64,000 nt of DNA from an uncultured Draconibacterium sp. (GCF_963677565.1 NZ_OY781981.1:4394001-4458000); one strand, 5' to 3'. Counted from the first letter of the stretch, positions 1 to 9,155 are shown. Translations and numbers: made by a program. Notes: a model not told the origin generated them from the letters alone.

Positions 1-636
1 GCGAAGGGCAATGTTTGCAACTCCGTCGCCAATATTCAAATAAAAATATGGCGGAACATCGGCTGTGGTATCTGTTGAAGAGACAAAGATGGACGCGAAA
101 CGTGTGTTTTTATACTCTACTCCAAACCCCTGCCCCGAATGGTCATCAAAGAAAAAATGATCAGCGATATGCACTTCTCCTTTTCGGTAAAGCCGTGCTC
201 CAATCCAAATACTCAGATCTTTGCCATTTATATTGCTGGCTTCTGCATAAATTTCGGGCATGGCAATGGTAAGCCCTCCAAGGCTGCTCGTAGAAGAGTT
301 CCCAAACAAAGAGAGACTGTTTGAATAAACAGCAAATCGTGTTTGTACTTTAATTTTAGTTGGGTCGTCTTCGTTGAACGGCTTGAAATTAAAAGCAGGA
401 ACCAATTCCAGGTAATCCTGTTCTTCAAGGCGGCCACCAATACTTCCCAAATTGTTAAGATTTAATCTTCGGCCAATTGAGCCACCGTTGTCGTAATTCC
501 AGTCGACACCTACACGCCCGTAAGTGTCCATATTAAAACCTATTTTGTCTCCTTGTTCGATGTAATTGAGTTGAGCATGCGAAAGGAATGGAAGTGCAGT
601 AAATACACACGCCAGGATGATTAAATACTGTTTCAT
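1..636 (-). CDS. LamB-like carbohydrate porin, 3' part outside the window
   Basis: This is the first 212 codons of an outer-membrane porin; the gene runs off the left edge. It starts at the ATG complementary to 634-636 and has a signal peptide (about residues 1-21, ending SHA before QLNY). The stretch IWIGARLYRKGEVHIADHFF followed by GQGFGVEY closely follows the maltoporin (LamB) pattern in which an IWAGKRFYQR strand leads to HMIDFYYWD and GAGLE. LamB-type porins are trimeric channels that let maltodextrins or other sugars through the outer membrane. The substrate here cannot be told from the fragment. malQ lies 16 kb away and is not in the same operon. Confidence 0.8.
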   Translation of the reverse strand, partial: MKQYLIILACVFTALPFLSHAQLNYIEQGDKIGFNMDTYGRVGVDWNYDNGGSIGRRLNLNNLGSIGGRLEEQDYLELVPAFNFKPFNEDDPTKIKVQTRFAVYSNSLSLFGNSSTSSLGGLTIAMPEIYAEASNINGKDLSIWIGARLYRKGEVHIADHFFFDDHSGQGFGVEYKNTRFASIFVSSTDTTADVPPYFYLNIGDGVANIALR

Positions 637-704
637 GTTTTCAATTTTTGCAGTTCTGTTAAGCAGTGTTTTAACTTTGTAAAAAGTTATATGAAATTAG
701 TATA

Positions 705-1829
705 TTAATAGCTATTGTTCAAAAAAAATCTCAGCTTTTTATTCACCTCAGAAGTCTTCTCTACCGCAATCAGATGTCCAGATTCATAAATCTCTATTTG
801 TATATTTGGATACTCTAATGCAATTTCCCTGGCAACTTCGGCATCGCCAACTATAGCATCTTTAGTTCCTAGAAAAAGTAAAACAGGCATATCCATTGCT
901 TTTTTTTGTTCTGTTGTCATCGGTACAGGTTTTGCCAACGAAGGGATTGTCCCACGAAGTATACAGGTGAACCAATCGCCATATTTGGTAAGAACCTTTT
1001 CATTATCGCCGATGGCCCATTGAGTTACTGAATGTCTAACAAAATCTGTTGGAAACACGCTTGCTGCTCCCATCATAAAAATGCTTTGAACTTTTAATTT
1101 TGTTAATCCCATTGGCCCGAACAAAACTAATTTTTCTACTTTTTCAGGGTAGTAAAATGTATAATTCTGAGCAATAAAACCTCCGTTTGAAGCGCCCAAA
1201 ACCGGGCAGCTTTTAATGCCAAGTTCGTCTGCCATCTCTGCATATAAATCGGCTAGTTCTTTCCCTCTATTCGGGTAGATCAACGCATTATTTAATTCAC
1301 TTTTATTGCCCTCTCCAATATTATCGAACGAGTAAATACGGTAATCATCAAGCAATGGCTCAAGGTTTTCAAGCCAGGAGAATGCGCCCATCGATGCTGC
1401 ATGAATCATGATGAGTGGCGGATTATTTTCTGAGCCGCAGACCAGAATATGAACTATTCCATACTCCGTTTCCAGGTAAATGTCTTCCGTTTCTTCCGGC
1501 CAGTTTTTTACCTTGTTGTCGTAAATGGTGTAAAGTTCATTTTTTTGATTTTCACTGATATAAATGCTGCTTTTCGGCGGCGATTTAAATCCAAGGAAAT
1601 TTATAAACAATAAAATTATTACTAATGCGCTACGTAATGCGAAAGACTTTTTTTTGCTCCACTTTTGTTTGATTTGAGCCGGCCACCAAAGGAGGATTAC
1701 GACAATTAAAATTATTACAAAGGTTTGCAGATAAGATCCTCCTAAAAAGGTGGCCAATGCAAAAAGTAACAGCAGTGAGACAAGAAGTACTTTTAGTAGC
1801 TTGCCAATTACATTAAAAAGTGTTGTCAT
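705..1829 (-). CDS. Alpha/beta hydrolase with N-terminal membrane helices
   Basis: A 374-residue protein. Three hydrophobic segments (about residues 12-30, 34-50 and 66-80) are followed by an alpha/beta-hydrolase domain from about residue 115. The nucleophile elbow is GASNGG with Ser214. LGTKDAIVG near residue 325 holds the likely acid, and ESGHLIAVE near the C-terminus holds the likely catalytic His. The catalytic domain should be held at the inner membrane. Substrate is unknown; esterase, lipase or lactonase are all possible. It stands between the porin and the aminotransferase on the same strand, but a terminator-like hairpin at 1901-1926 separates it from the aminotransferase gene upstream. 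Confidence 0.8.
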   Translation of the reverse strand: MTTLFNVIGKLLKVLLVSLLLLFALATFLGGSYLQTFVIILIVVILLWWPAQIKQKWSKKKSFALRSALVIILLFINFLGFKSPPKSSIYISENQKNELYTIYDNKVKNWPEETEDIYLETEYGIVHILVCGSENNPPLIMIHAASMGAFSWLENLEPLLDDYRIYSFDNIGEGNKSELNNALIYPNRGKELADLYAEMADELGIKSCPVLGASNGGFIAQNYTFYYPEKVEKLVLFGPMGLTKLKVQSIFMMGAASVFPTDFVRHSVTQWAIGDNEKVLTKYGDWFTCILRGTIPSLAKPVPMTTEQKKAMDMPVLLFLGTKDAIVGDAEVAREIALEYPNIQIEIYESGHLIAVEKTSEVNKKLRFFLNNSY

Positions 1830-1900
1830 GGATTTTTATCTAAAAAGTTACAACACTTATCAGTACAACGCAAGTGAAGGCCACAACACATCATAAATAA

Positions 1901-1926
1901 AAATGCACCGATTATTCGGTGCATTT
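1901..1926 (-). terminator. Terminator after the aminotransferase gene
   Basis: Perfect 11-bp inverted repeat (AAATGCACCGA and TCGGTGCATTT) with a 4-nt loop. Read on the minus strand it is followed by a T-rich stretch, as expected for an intrinsic terminator 24 nt past the aminotransferase stop. Confidence 0.75.
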
Positions 1927-1949
1927 AATCATTTTAGGTAGTGTATTTA

Positions 1950-3251
1950 TTATAAAGCTTCAAGCCAATCTTCCAGCTTTTGAATGGCATAAACCATTTT
2001 GCTGCAGTATTTTTTCAGAAATTCTTCAGTTAACGGTAAATCTTTATACTCGTTCATAGCCGTTTTTAGTACTGTTTCACCATCAAAATCAACATAAGCA
2101 ATACGGGCTGTGAGTTCTTCCGGCTGACGGCCAAATTCCATTCCCGGAAGAAAAGCCACGCCAGTGTCGCGAAGAATTGTCTCGCACAATTCAAACGATG
2201 TTAGAATACCTTTTGCTGCCAGTTTTTCGCGGTAAACGCTAAAATTAGGGAAGAGGTAAAATCCACCTTTCGGAGTAGGAACAGTTACATACTTTTCCCG
2301 TAAACGGTTGGCAAAATAATTTCCCAGCGATTTTAAAATACGACGCGAATGATGCAGGTATTCATCAATTTCCGGATGATTTTCAAAAGCTGTAACAGCA
2401 GCATATTGTATCGGTGCACTTGTTGAAGTAAAAGTTTCGCTGGCTACGGTGCCCATTGCTTTCTGCAACCACTTTAAGTTTGAAGGGAAAGTAAATGTGC
2501 CGAGACGCCAGCCTCCGGCCCCGGCCCATTTACTTAAACCACTGCTAACAATGGTGCCTTCAGGGTAATACCTCGCGATTGATATATGATCTCCGTTATG
2601 ATCGAGTAAACTGTATATTTCATCTGAAATAAGTATAATATTGTATTTGCGGGCAACTTTGGCCAATTCAATCAACCAATCTTCTGAGTAAGTTGCCCCT
2701 GTGGGATTAGATGGATAATTGAGAATTACAACGCGTGGGCGATCAGGATCGGAACGACAGATCAGATCCAGTTTCTCCGGACTCAATTTCCATTCGCTTT
2801 CTTCCGACGTTGGAACCCAGTTTACATGTCGTCCGGCAATTCGTGCTTGTGGTGAGTATGATACCCAACTTGGTGTTGGAATAATCAATTCGCCGTAATA
2901 CACCAACTGTAGAATAAAAATCAATTCTTTCGAGCCGGGGCCGATCATAATATCATCGGCAGTACATTCCAGCCCCTGGTGACGGTAATTGAAATCAGCG
3001 ATGGCCTCGCGAAGTTTATACAATCCCATAACAGGCAGGTAATCTTTCTGATGGGCATTTTGGCGCAGTGCTTCCTGCACAATTTCAGGAACCGGAAAAG
3101 GTGACTGGCCAAGCCCCAGCTTGTAAACTGTTTCTCCCTTTTGGATAAGTTCGTTGCTTCGCTCGTTAATCAGCAATGTTGCCGACTGGTTTAAACCTCT
3201 TACATTTAAGTTGAGATTTACAAAATGTCTGCTTTTAAGTCCTTTTTCCAT
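1950..3251 (-). CDS. PLP-dependent aminotransferase, class I/II
   Basis: A 433-residue fold-type I aminotransferase. The PLP-binding lysine is in SGLSKWAGAGGWRLG. NYPSNPTGATYS gives the conserved Asn-Pro region, and SDEIYSLL the Asp that contacts the pyridine nitrogen. The C-terminal RIAYVDFDG region carries the Arg expected to bind the substrate carboxylate. The family moves amino groups between amino acids and 2-oxo acids; the exact substrate is not evident (aspartate, alanine or aromatic amino acids are possible). It lies just downstream of the tyrosine phenol-lyase-like gene on the same strand, but a strong hairpin at 3417-3450 lies between them, so they are probably separate transcripts. 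Confidence 0.88.
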   Translation of the reverse strand: MEKGLKSRHFVNLNLNVRGLNQSATLLINERSNELIQKGETVYKLGLGQSPFPVPEIVQEALRQNAHQKDYLPVMGLYKLREAIADFNYRHQGLECTADDIMIGPGSKELIFILQLVYYGELIIPTPSWVSYSPQARIAGRHVNWVPTSEESEWKLSPEKLDLICRSDPDRPRVVILNYPSNPTGATYSEDWLIELAKVARKYNIILISDEIYSLLDHNGDHISIARYYPEGTIVSSGLSKWAGAGGWRLGTFTFPSNLKWLQKAMGTVASETFTSTSAPIQYAAVTAFENHPEIDEYLHHSRRILKSLGNYFANRLREKYVTVPTPKGGFYLFPNFSVYREKLAAKGILTSFELCETILRDTGVAFLPGMEFGRQPEELTARIAYVDFDGETVLKTAMNEYKDLPLTEEFLKKYCSKMVYAIQKLEDWLEAL

Positions 3252-3416
3252 CTTGCTGTTATTTATATGTGATTATTCAATTCAATATGACAGCAATATT
3301 AAGAATAGTATTTCATAAAGATATTATGTGGTGTTGTTTTCTGGAAATGTGATTATATTTTTAATGTTCTGTTGATATTTGATATTATATGTTGGTAATT
3401 GGTAGCTGACTACAAT

Positions 3417-3450
3417 TAAAAAAGGGAATCAAAAATTGATTCCCTTTTTT
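3417..3450 (-). terminator. Terminator after the beta-eliminating lyase gene
   Basis: Inverted repeat with arms AAAAAGGGAATCA and TGATTCCCTTTTT around a 5-nt loop, flanked by A and T runs so that it could work in either direction. It lies just past the stop of the lyase gene. Confidence 0.8.
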
Positions 3451-3458
3451 AGTTTAAT

Positions 3459-4919
3459 TTATAATGAGTCGCCAAAATCAGCTTTGAATTTTTCCATCAG
3501 CTTTGTTGTCCAATCGCCAATTGGCTCCAAACGCCCCATAAAGAAACGAAGCAATGGTGGTTCTTCAACCCACTGTAAACCGCCTACGAGTTCACGGTTA
3601 TCATAAAGCCATTTTACCCGGTCTATAACATACTTGGTTTGCGATAAGGTGAAAACACGGCGAGGGAAAGCCAGGCGAAGTAATTCAACGTCGGCAGGTA
3701 TATCATCGCCATTTTCATCACGTACACTCGAGATTGTTCCTCTTTCCATTCCCCGAATTCCGGAAACTAAATAAAGAGCAGATGCCAGAGCTCCTGCAGG
3801 GTATTCGGTTTGCGGTACATGATTTAAAAATCCCATCGCATCAATGTGGCATCCTAATGCACCGGCGGGTGTAATCACCGGAACTCCGGCTTTATCCAGA
3901 TTGTCGACAGCATATTTAATAAAGGATGGAGATTGGCTAATTACAGTGTCGTCGCAGGTTTCACGCAGCCCAACGGCCATGGCTTCAATCTCACGAACCG
4001 ACATCCCTCCGTATGTAAGGAAGCCTTCGTAAAGTACCAGCAAATCGCGCATCTTCAGGTAATACTCATTTTTATTGGTAAGAATTCCACCTCCTCGGGT
4101 TGAACTTACTTTACGGCTTGAAAAATATACTAAGTCGGCGTAGCCACACATTTCAAGAAGTATATCCTTGATCTCAGCATTTTTGAATTCCTCTTCACGC
4201 TGTTTAATGAAAAAGGCATTTTCGCCGATCAAACTGGCATCCAAAACCATCATCGTATCATTTTTATCGCAAACAGCGCGAACATCACGCATGTTTTGCA
4301 TCGAGAATGGTTGTCCGCCAATCAAGTTGGTGGAAGCTTCCATGCGTACAAATGCTACCTTCTCTTTGCCGTATTTATCAAATACAGCGTTGAGCTTATC
4401 GATATCAATATTTCCTTTGAATTTCTTATCGCTTTTAATATTCAGTGCATCGTCGGCAAAAATTTCCAATACTTTACCGCCATTTAATTCCATGTGTTCC
4501 TTGGTGGTAGTAAAGTGATAGTTCATTGGAATTACTTGGCCCTGTTGAATAAAAGCCTGTGAAACAATGTTTTCAGCCGCCCTTCCTTGGTGAACCGGTA
4601 AAACGTAATGCTTTCCAAATACCTCTCTGGCCGCTTCTTCCATTCGATAGAAACTTTGCGATCCTGCATAGGCATCATCCGCTTGTAACATTGATGAAAT
4701 TTGGTTGTCACTCATGGCATTTGTGCCCGAATCAGTTAACATGTCCAGAAAAACATCTTTTGTGTTCAATAAGAAAGTATTGAAACCTGCACCTTCAATG
4801 GCAGTTTTTCGTTCTTCAATTGGTCTGAGAAATAATTTTTGTACAATTCGTACTTTGTGTTGTTCAACGGGTATTTCCTCTCCACTATAAAACTTAATCG
4901 TTTTAGTCTGATTTGTCAT
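3459..4919 (-). CDS. Beta-eliminating lyase, tyrosine phenol-lyase-like (tryptophanase family)
   Basis: A 486-residue PLP enzyme of the tryptophanase / tyrosine phenol-lyase family. These enzymes split Trp or Tyr into indole or phenol plus pyruvate and ammonia. Lys270 in SSRKVSSTRGGG is the likely Schiff-base lysine and Asp227 the pyridine-nitrogen partner. The pattern favours tyrosine phenol-lyase: FTTT at 136-139, Tyr84 in DAYAGS, and Met391-Glu-Arg393 in the place of TPL Met379 and Arg381, where tryptophanase has Val and Ile. Phe459-Phe460 also match. Leu230 stands where both enzymes normally have an Arg near the cofactor (DATR in TPL, DASL here). It is longer than the usual 456-471 residues because of an N-terminal extension of about 20. 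Family is certain; substrate is inferred. Confidence 0.85.
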   Translation of the reverse strand: MTNQTKTIKFYSGEEIPVEQHKVRIVQKLFLRPIEERKTAIEGAGFNTFLLNTKDVFLDMLTDSGTNAMSDNQISSMLQADDAYAGSQSFYRMEEAAREVFGKHYVLPVHQGRAAENIVSQAFIQQGQVIPMNYHFTTTKEHMELNGGKVLEIFADDALNIKSDKKFKGNIDIDKLNAVFDKYGKEKVAFVRMEASTNLIGGQPFSMQNMRDVRAVCDKNDTMMVLDASLIGENAFFIKQREEEFKNAEIKDILLEMCGYADLVYFSSRKVSSTRGGGILTNKNEYYLKMRDLLVLYEGFLTYGGMSVREIEAMAVGLRETCDDTVISQSPSFIKYAVDNLDKAGVPVITPAGALGCHIDAMGFLNHVPQTEYPAGALASALYLVSGIRGMERGTISSVRDENGDDIPADVELLRLAFPRRVFTLSQTKYVIDRVKWLYDNRELVGGLQWVEEPPLLRFFMGRLEPIGDWTTKLMEKFKADFGDSL

Positions 4920-4920
4920 T

Positions 4921-5064
4921 TTTTATTGGTTTTTAGTATTAAATTATAATTTCCTTAAATATAAAATCTTCAATTTGATATTAATGTATTGAGCTATACA
5001 ACTTAATAAATTTGTGGAAATTTAAAATCGTTCAAAACAAGGTGAACATAAAAAACCAATAAAA
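4921..5064. repeat. 14-bp inverted repeat bracketing the lyase upstream region
   Basis: TTTTATTGGTTTTT at 4921-4934 is the exact reverse complement of AAAAACCAATAAAA at 5051-5064. The two arms enclose nearly the whole 156-bp gap between the lyase start codon and the end of the fRMsr gene. The role is unknown; a regulator site or a short-repeat remnant is possible. Confidence 0.45.
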
Positions 5065-5075
5065 TATGCGGCAAT

Positions 5076-5537
5076 TTAGCTATAAATTAGGGTAAGTATT
5101 TTTTCCAGCCAATGTGCATCTACTTCAGTAAAAGAAGCTTTTTCAGAGCTATCGATATCCAAAACACCAATTACTTCGCCAGTTTTGTTTTTTAGCGGAA
5201 CTACTATCTCTGAATTTGACCGCGAGTCGCAGGCAATGTGACCGGGAAAGGCGTGTACATCCTCAACAACAATTGTTTGTTGCTTATTGTAAGCAGCCCA
5301 GCAAACTCCTCTGTCTTTTTCCAGGATCTGGCAGGCAACCGGTCCCTGGTACGAGTTTACTGTCATTTCTCCATCTTCAATCAGGTAATACCCGGTCCAG
5401 AAGAAGTAATCCATTTTATGGTGCAAAACGGCGATTACAGTAGCCATTCGTGCCTGCGTATTATTACTTTTTAAAACCAGTTCGCTTAACTGTTTGTAGA
5501 TTCTTCCGTAACGTCCTTCTTTTTTTCTGTCTTCCAT
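5076..5537 (-). CDS. msrC: Free methionine-(R)-sulfoxide reductase (GAF domain)
   Basis: A 153-residue single GAF-domain protein. It has the three cysteines that define free-methionine-(R)-sulfoxide reductase: Cys69 (PVACQ), Cys79 (GVCW) and Cys103 (HIACDSRSNSEIVVP). Their spacing of 10 and 24 residues is the same as in the E. coli enzyme (Cys84, Cys94, Cys118). The enzyme repairs oxidised free methionine in the cytoplasm using thioredoxin. It is divergently transcribed from the DUF4870 gene. The gene symbol follows the E. coli/yeast usage for fRMsr. Confidence 0.9.
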   Translation of the reverse strand: MEDRKKEGRYGRIYKQLSELVLKSNNTQARMATVIAVLHHKMDYFFWTGYYLIEDGEMTVNSYQGPVACQILEKDRGVCWAAYNKQQTIVVEDVHAFPGHIACDSRSNSEIVVPLKNKTGEVIGVLDIDSSEKASFTEVDAHWLEKILTLIYS

Positions 5538-5591
5538 TTTTTATAATTCTGCCTGTTTAATTCTTGCACGAATAAACAAAAAATCGTTAGC

Positions 5592-5604
5592 TTAGTTGAA
5601 CTAA
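5592..5604. promoter_or_regulatory. 13-bp palindrome in the divergent fRMsr/DUF4870 gap
   Basis: TTAGTT-g-AACTAA is a perfect inverted repeat 10 nt before the start codon at 5615. It may be an operator, but it is short and AT-rich and there is no other support. Confidence 0.25.
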
Positions 5605-5614
5605 AAACAAAAAA

Positions 5615-5971
5615 ATGTACCGAATAATCGATGATCCGAATGAACGCCAGTGGGGAATGTTAGTTCATCTTGCTGCTTTGGCAACTTTTATATTACCAGT
5701 TGCCGGAAATATAATTGGCCCACTCATCGTGTATCTAATAAAAAAAGATGAGTACGAGTTTGTAAATGATCAGGGCAAGGAAGTTCTTAATTTTCAGATC
5801 ACCTGGTCGATCATTTTTTTCATTTCTTTAATTCTTATCCTAGTTGGAATTGGCGTTTTAATGCTTATTGGTTTCGGAATTGCCTGGCTGGTTTTGGTTA
5901 TAGTTGCATCGGTTTCGGCAAGCAACGGAACGCCTTATAAATATCCGTTTACCATTCGTTTCTTGCAATAA
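5615..5971 (+). CDS. DUF4870 small membrane protein
   Basis: A 118-residue protein of the DUF4870 type. The first part, NERQWGMLVHLAALATFILP, is a typical family opening. It is followed by an amphipathic stretch with VNDQGKEVLNFQITW and two closely spaced hydrophobic segments (about residues 66-90 and 84-105). These are small inner-membrane proteins of unknown function, common in Bacteroidota and Firmicutes. A shorter relative lies at 49267-49557 in this window. Confidence 0.82.
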   Translation: MYRIIDDPNERQWGMLVHLAALATFILPVAGNIIGPLIVYLIKKDEYEFVNDQGKEVLNFQITWSIIFFISLILILVGIGVLMLIGFGIAWLVLVIVASVSASNGTPYKYPFTIRFLQ

Positions 5972-6006
5972 TATTAATTGCTGGTTCATTCCTTTTCGCA
6001 ACGCTG

Positions 6007-6034
6007 TTTGTTTAAACAGAAATTCTTACTTTTG
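6007..6034 (+). promoter_or_regulatory. Bacteroidota-type promoter for hisS
   Basis: TACTTTTG at 6027-6034 matches the TAnnTTTG -7 box. TTTG at 6007-6010 could be the -33 box, but the 16-nt spacing is shorter than the usual 19-21. The start codon is 23 nt downstream. Confidence 0.55.
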
Positions 6035-6057
6035 CAGCCTCATAAAATTTTAAAACG

Positions 6058-7419
6058 ATGGCACAGAAACCTTCGATTCCAAAAGGCACCCGCGACTTTT
6101 CACCGTCAGAAATGGTGAGAAGAAATTATATTTTCGATACAATTAAAGATGTATTTCGTCTGTACGGATTTCAACCGATTGAAACACCGGCAATGGAAAA
6201 CCTCTCAACGTTGATGGGTAAATATGGTGAAGAGGGCGACAAACTGTTGTTTAAAATTTTGAATTCAGGCGATTTTATATCGAAAGTTCCGCAGGAAATG
6301 CTGGATGAGAAAAACTCGAACAAGCTTACCACAAAATTGTCGGAAAAAGGACTGCGTTACGACTTAACAGTGCCTTTTGCACGTTACGTTGTGCAATACC
6401 GTAACGATATTGCTTTTCCGTTTAAGCGTTATCAGATTCAGCCGGTTTGGCGTGCCGACCGACCTCAAAAAGGGCGTTACCGCGAGTTTTATCAGTGCGA
6501 TGTTGATGTAATTGGTAGCAACAGTTTGCTGAATGAAGTGGAGCTGGTACAAATTATCGATGAGGTTTTTCAACGACTCGGAATTAATACAACAGTTAAA
6601 ATTAACAACCGTAAAATTTTGGCCGGAATTGCCGAAGCAATTGGCGAAGCCGATCGAATGGTTGACATTACTGTCGCGATCGACAAACTGGATAAAATTG
6701 GTTTGGAAAAGGTAAATGCCGAGATGCTGGACAAAGGAATTTCGCAGGATGCCGTTGATAAACTACAACCCATTTTAAAACTGGAAGGAAGTACCGTTGA
6801 AAAGCTGGCGCAGATTGAAACCGTTATTGGCGGAACCGAAATCGGTGCAAAAGGAATTGCCGAAATGCGCACCATGTTTGCTTACCTCGAAAATATCGAT
6901 TTAAATACAACAGTTGAACTTGATCTGACGTTAGCACGTGGATTGAATTATTATACCGGTGCTATTTTCGAAGTAAAATCGAATGATGTACAAATTGGCA
7001 GTATTTGTGGCGGTGGTCGTTACGACGACCTGACCGGAATTTTTGGTATGCCCGATGTTTCAGGTGTTGGAGTTTCATTTGGTGCCGAGCGTATTTACGA
7101 CGTGTTGGTTCAGTTAGATGCTTTTCCGGAAGAATCGCTGGAAACAACAAAAGCATTGTTTGTAAACTTTGGAGAGAAGGAAGAAGCCTACTGTTTGCCG
7201 GTTTTGGCACAGTTGCGTAAAAATGGTGTAAATGCCGAAATTTTTCCCGAAAGTGCCAAAATGAAAAAGCAAATGAATTACGCTAACCGGAAAGAAATTG
7301 CCTATGTAATTCTGGCCGGCGACAACGAAATGGAGGCCAGTAAATTTACTCTAAAAAATATGGAAACAGGGGAGCAGCAGTTAGTCGGTGCTGAAGAACT
7401 GATAAATATCCTTAAATAG
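6058..7419 (+). CDS. hisS: Histidyl-tRNA synthetase
   Basis: A 453-residue class II aminoacyl-tRNA synthetase that charges tRNA-His. Visible hallmarks are the opening PKGTRDFSP, motif 2 (RADRPQKGRYREFYQCDVD), the histidine-binding signature LARGLNYYTG, and SICGGGRYDDL followed by SGVGVSFGAERI (motif 3). The C-terminal anticodon-binding domain starts at about residue 360 (KALFVNFGEKEEA). Length is normal. It is followed on the same strand by hutH after a 229-bp gap in which no leader peptide or T-box structure was recognised. Confidence 0.97.
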   Translation: MAQKPSIPKGTRDFSPSEMVRRNYIFDTIKDVFRLYGFQPIETPAMENLSTLMGKYGEEGDKLLFKILNSGDFISKVPQEMLDEKNSNKLTTKLSEKGLRYDLTVPFARYVVQYRNDIAFPFKRYQIQPVWRADRPQKGRYREFYQCDVDVIGSNSLLNEVELVQIIDEVFQRLGINTTVKINNRKILAGIAEAIGEADRMVDITVAIDKLDKIGLEKVNAEMLDKGISQDAVDKLQPILKLEGSTVEKLAQIETVIGGTEIGAKGIAEMRTMFAYLENIDLNTTVELDLTLARGLNYYTGAIFEVKSNDVQIGSICGGGRYDDLTGIFGMPDVSGVGVSFGAERIYDVLVQLDAFPEESLETTKALFVNFGEKEEAYCLPVLAQLRKNGVNAEIFPESAKMKKQMNYANRKEIAYVILAGDNEMEASKFTLKNMETGEQQLVGAEELINILK

Positions 7420-7648
7420 CTGAACGGATTGTACGATATTGCCACAAAATAGCTTGAGGCAATGATTTTATCGCTTTTAAACAGACATGTAAAAACCCTC
7501 GGCGGAGACGTTCGTTTTCCGTGAATTTGTATTTGATTTAGTGGTTATATATTCCGAAGTTGTTGGAATTTTTAGGAATTGACGGATAAATCTTTTACCT
7601 GTCAAAACAATACTTATTTATTAAATAACAAAGTCAGACAATTAAATC

Positions 7649-9151
7649 ATGGCAAATCGTATTTTCGAAATAACACCCAAAAATCTCACCTACGAGATCA
7701 TTCAGGATATTCTTGAAAACAATGTAAAGCTGAGACTCTCAGATATTTCAATTGAGCTTATCAACAAAAGCAAAAAATACCTCGACAATAAACTCGAAAG
7801 GGCAGAAAAACCACTTTACGGAATTAACACCGGCTTTGGCGCGTTGTGCGACATCGAAATTTCAAAAGATGGACTAAGTAAATTGCAGGAAAACCTGGTG
7901 GTTTCGCACGCCTGTAACATAGGCCCGGAAATCCCGGCTGACGTTGTGAAGCTGATGTTGTTGCTAAAAGCACATGCGCTTTCAAAAGGAAATTCGGCGG
8001 TGCAATTAATTACAGTACAACGTATTCTCGATTTGTATAATAACAATATTTTACCGGTTGTTTGCGAACAAGGTTCGCTTGGTGCCAGTGGCGATTTGGC
8101 ACCGTTGGCAAAGTTATTTCTGCCACTGTTGGGTTTGGGAGAAGTAAATTTTGAAGGCAAACGACAACAGTCAGTTCAGGTACTCGAAAGGCTGGGATGG
8201 GAGCCAATAAAACTGGAAGCCAAAGAAGGGCTGGCATTGTTGAATGGTACTCAGTTTATGAGTGCACATGCTGTTTATACTTTGCTAAAAACCTTCCGTA
8301 TTATCGATCAGGGAGATATAATCGGTGCACTTTCATTAGATGCTTTTGATGGATTGATCGAACCATTTTCAGAGAATATTCAACGTATTCGTCCACACAA
8401 AGGTCAGGCTGAAACGGCCAAAAATTTCAGGAATGTTTTAACCGGTAGCGAAATGCAGGCCAAGCCGAAAGAGCATATTCAGGATCCTTATTCTTTCCGT
8501 TGTATTCCGCAGGTTCACGGTGCAGTAAAAGATGCCGTTAGTTATGTCGCCACCGTTGTTGAAACTGAAATCAATTCAGTTACTGACAATCCAACTGTTT
8601 TTCCGGATGAAGATCTAATTATTTCCGGAGGAAACTTTCATGGAGAACCGCTGGCTTTGTCGCTTGATTTTCTCGCCATGGCCATTAGCGAATTGGGCAG
8701 TATTTCTGAACGCAGAACCTATCGTTTAATTTCAGGCGAACGAGGGCTACCGGAATTTCTGGTTGCCAATCCCGGATTGAATTCTGGATTTATGATTCCG
8801 CAATATGCTGCAGCATCGATTGTGAGTCAGAATAAACAACTTTGCACACCTTGTGTGGTGGATTCTATTCCTTCGTCGAACGAACAGGAAGACCATGTAA
8901 GTATGGGAGGGAACGCAGCAACAAAAGCATTAAAAGTGGTGCTGAATACCGAGAAAATTCTGGCGATTGAGTTGTACAATGCAGCACAGGCAATGGATTT
9001 TCGCCGACCTGTAAAATCGTCGCCGTTTATTGAACGCTTTATTTCGGCCTACCGAAAAAAGGTAAAATTTGTTGAAGAGGACATTGTAATGTACGAGGCG
9101 ATAAATAAAACGATCGATTTTCTGAATACCACGAAAATTAATCGTTTATAA
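7649..9151 (+). CDS. hutH: Histidine ammonia-lyase
   Basis: A 500-residue member of the aromatic amino-acid ammonia-lyase family, which converts L-histidine to urocanate and ammonia, the first step of histidine breakdown. The MIO cofactor forms from Ala146-Ser147-Gly148 in GSLGASGDLAPLA. The catalytic Tyr57 is in YGINTGFG, and QDPYSFRCIPQVHGA and the SSNEQEDHVSMGG loop are also present. The rest of the hut pathway is not in the window. With no other hut genes present a related ammonia-lyase specificity cannot be fully excluded, but the active-site motifs are those of HutH. Confidence 0.92.
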   Translation: MANRIFEITPKNLTYEIIQDILENNVKLRLSDISIELINKSKKYLDNKLERAEKPLYGINTGFGALCDIEISKDGLSKLQENLVVSHACNIGPEIPADVVKLMLLLKAHALSKGNSAVQLITVQRILDLYNNNILPVVCEQGSLGASGDLAPLAKLFLPLLGLGEVNFEGKRQQSVQVLERLGWEPIKLEAKEGLALLNGTQFMSAHAVYTLLKTFRIIDQGDIIGALSLDAFDGLIEPFSENIQRIRPHKGQAETAKNFRNVLTGSEMQAKPKEHIQDPYSFRCIPQVHGAVKDAVSYVATVVETEINSVTDNPTVFPDEDLIISGGNFHGEPLALSLDFLAMAISELGSISERRTYRLISGERGLPEFLVANPGLNSGFMIPQYAAASIVSQNKQLCTPCVVDSIPSSNEQEDHVSMGGNAATKALKVVLNTEKILAIELYNAAQAMDFRRPVKSSPFIERFISAYRKKVKFVEEDIVMYEAINKTIDFLNTTKINRL

Positions 9152-9155
9152 AAAA

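Noticed and set aside
3253..3296. TTGCTGT and ACAGCAA inverted repeat upstream of the aminotransferase
   Set aside because: Arms are only 7 bp and 30 nt apart; likely chance.
7420..7648. T-box or histidine leader between hisS and hutH
   Set aside because: No terminator hairpin, no run of His codons and no T-box core sequence; Bacteroidota rarely use T-boxes.
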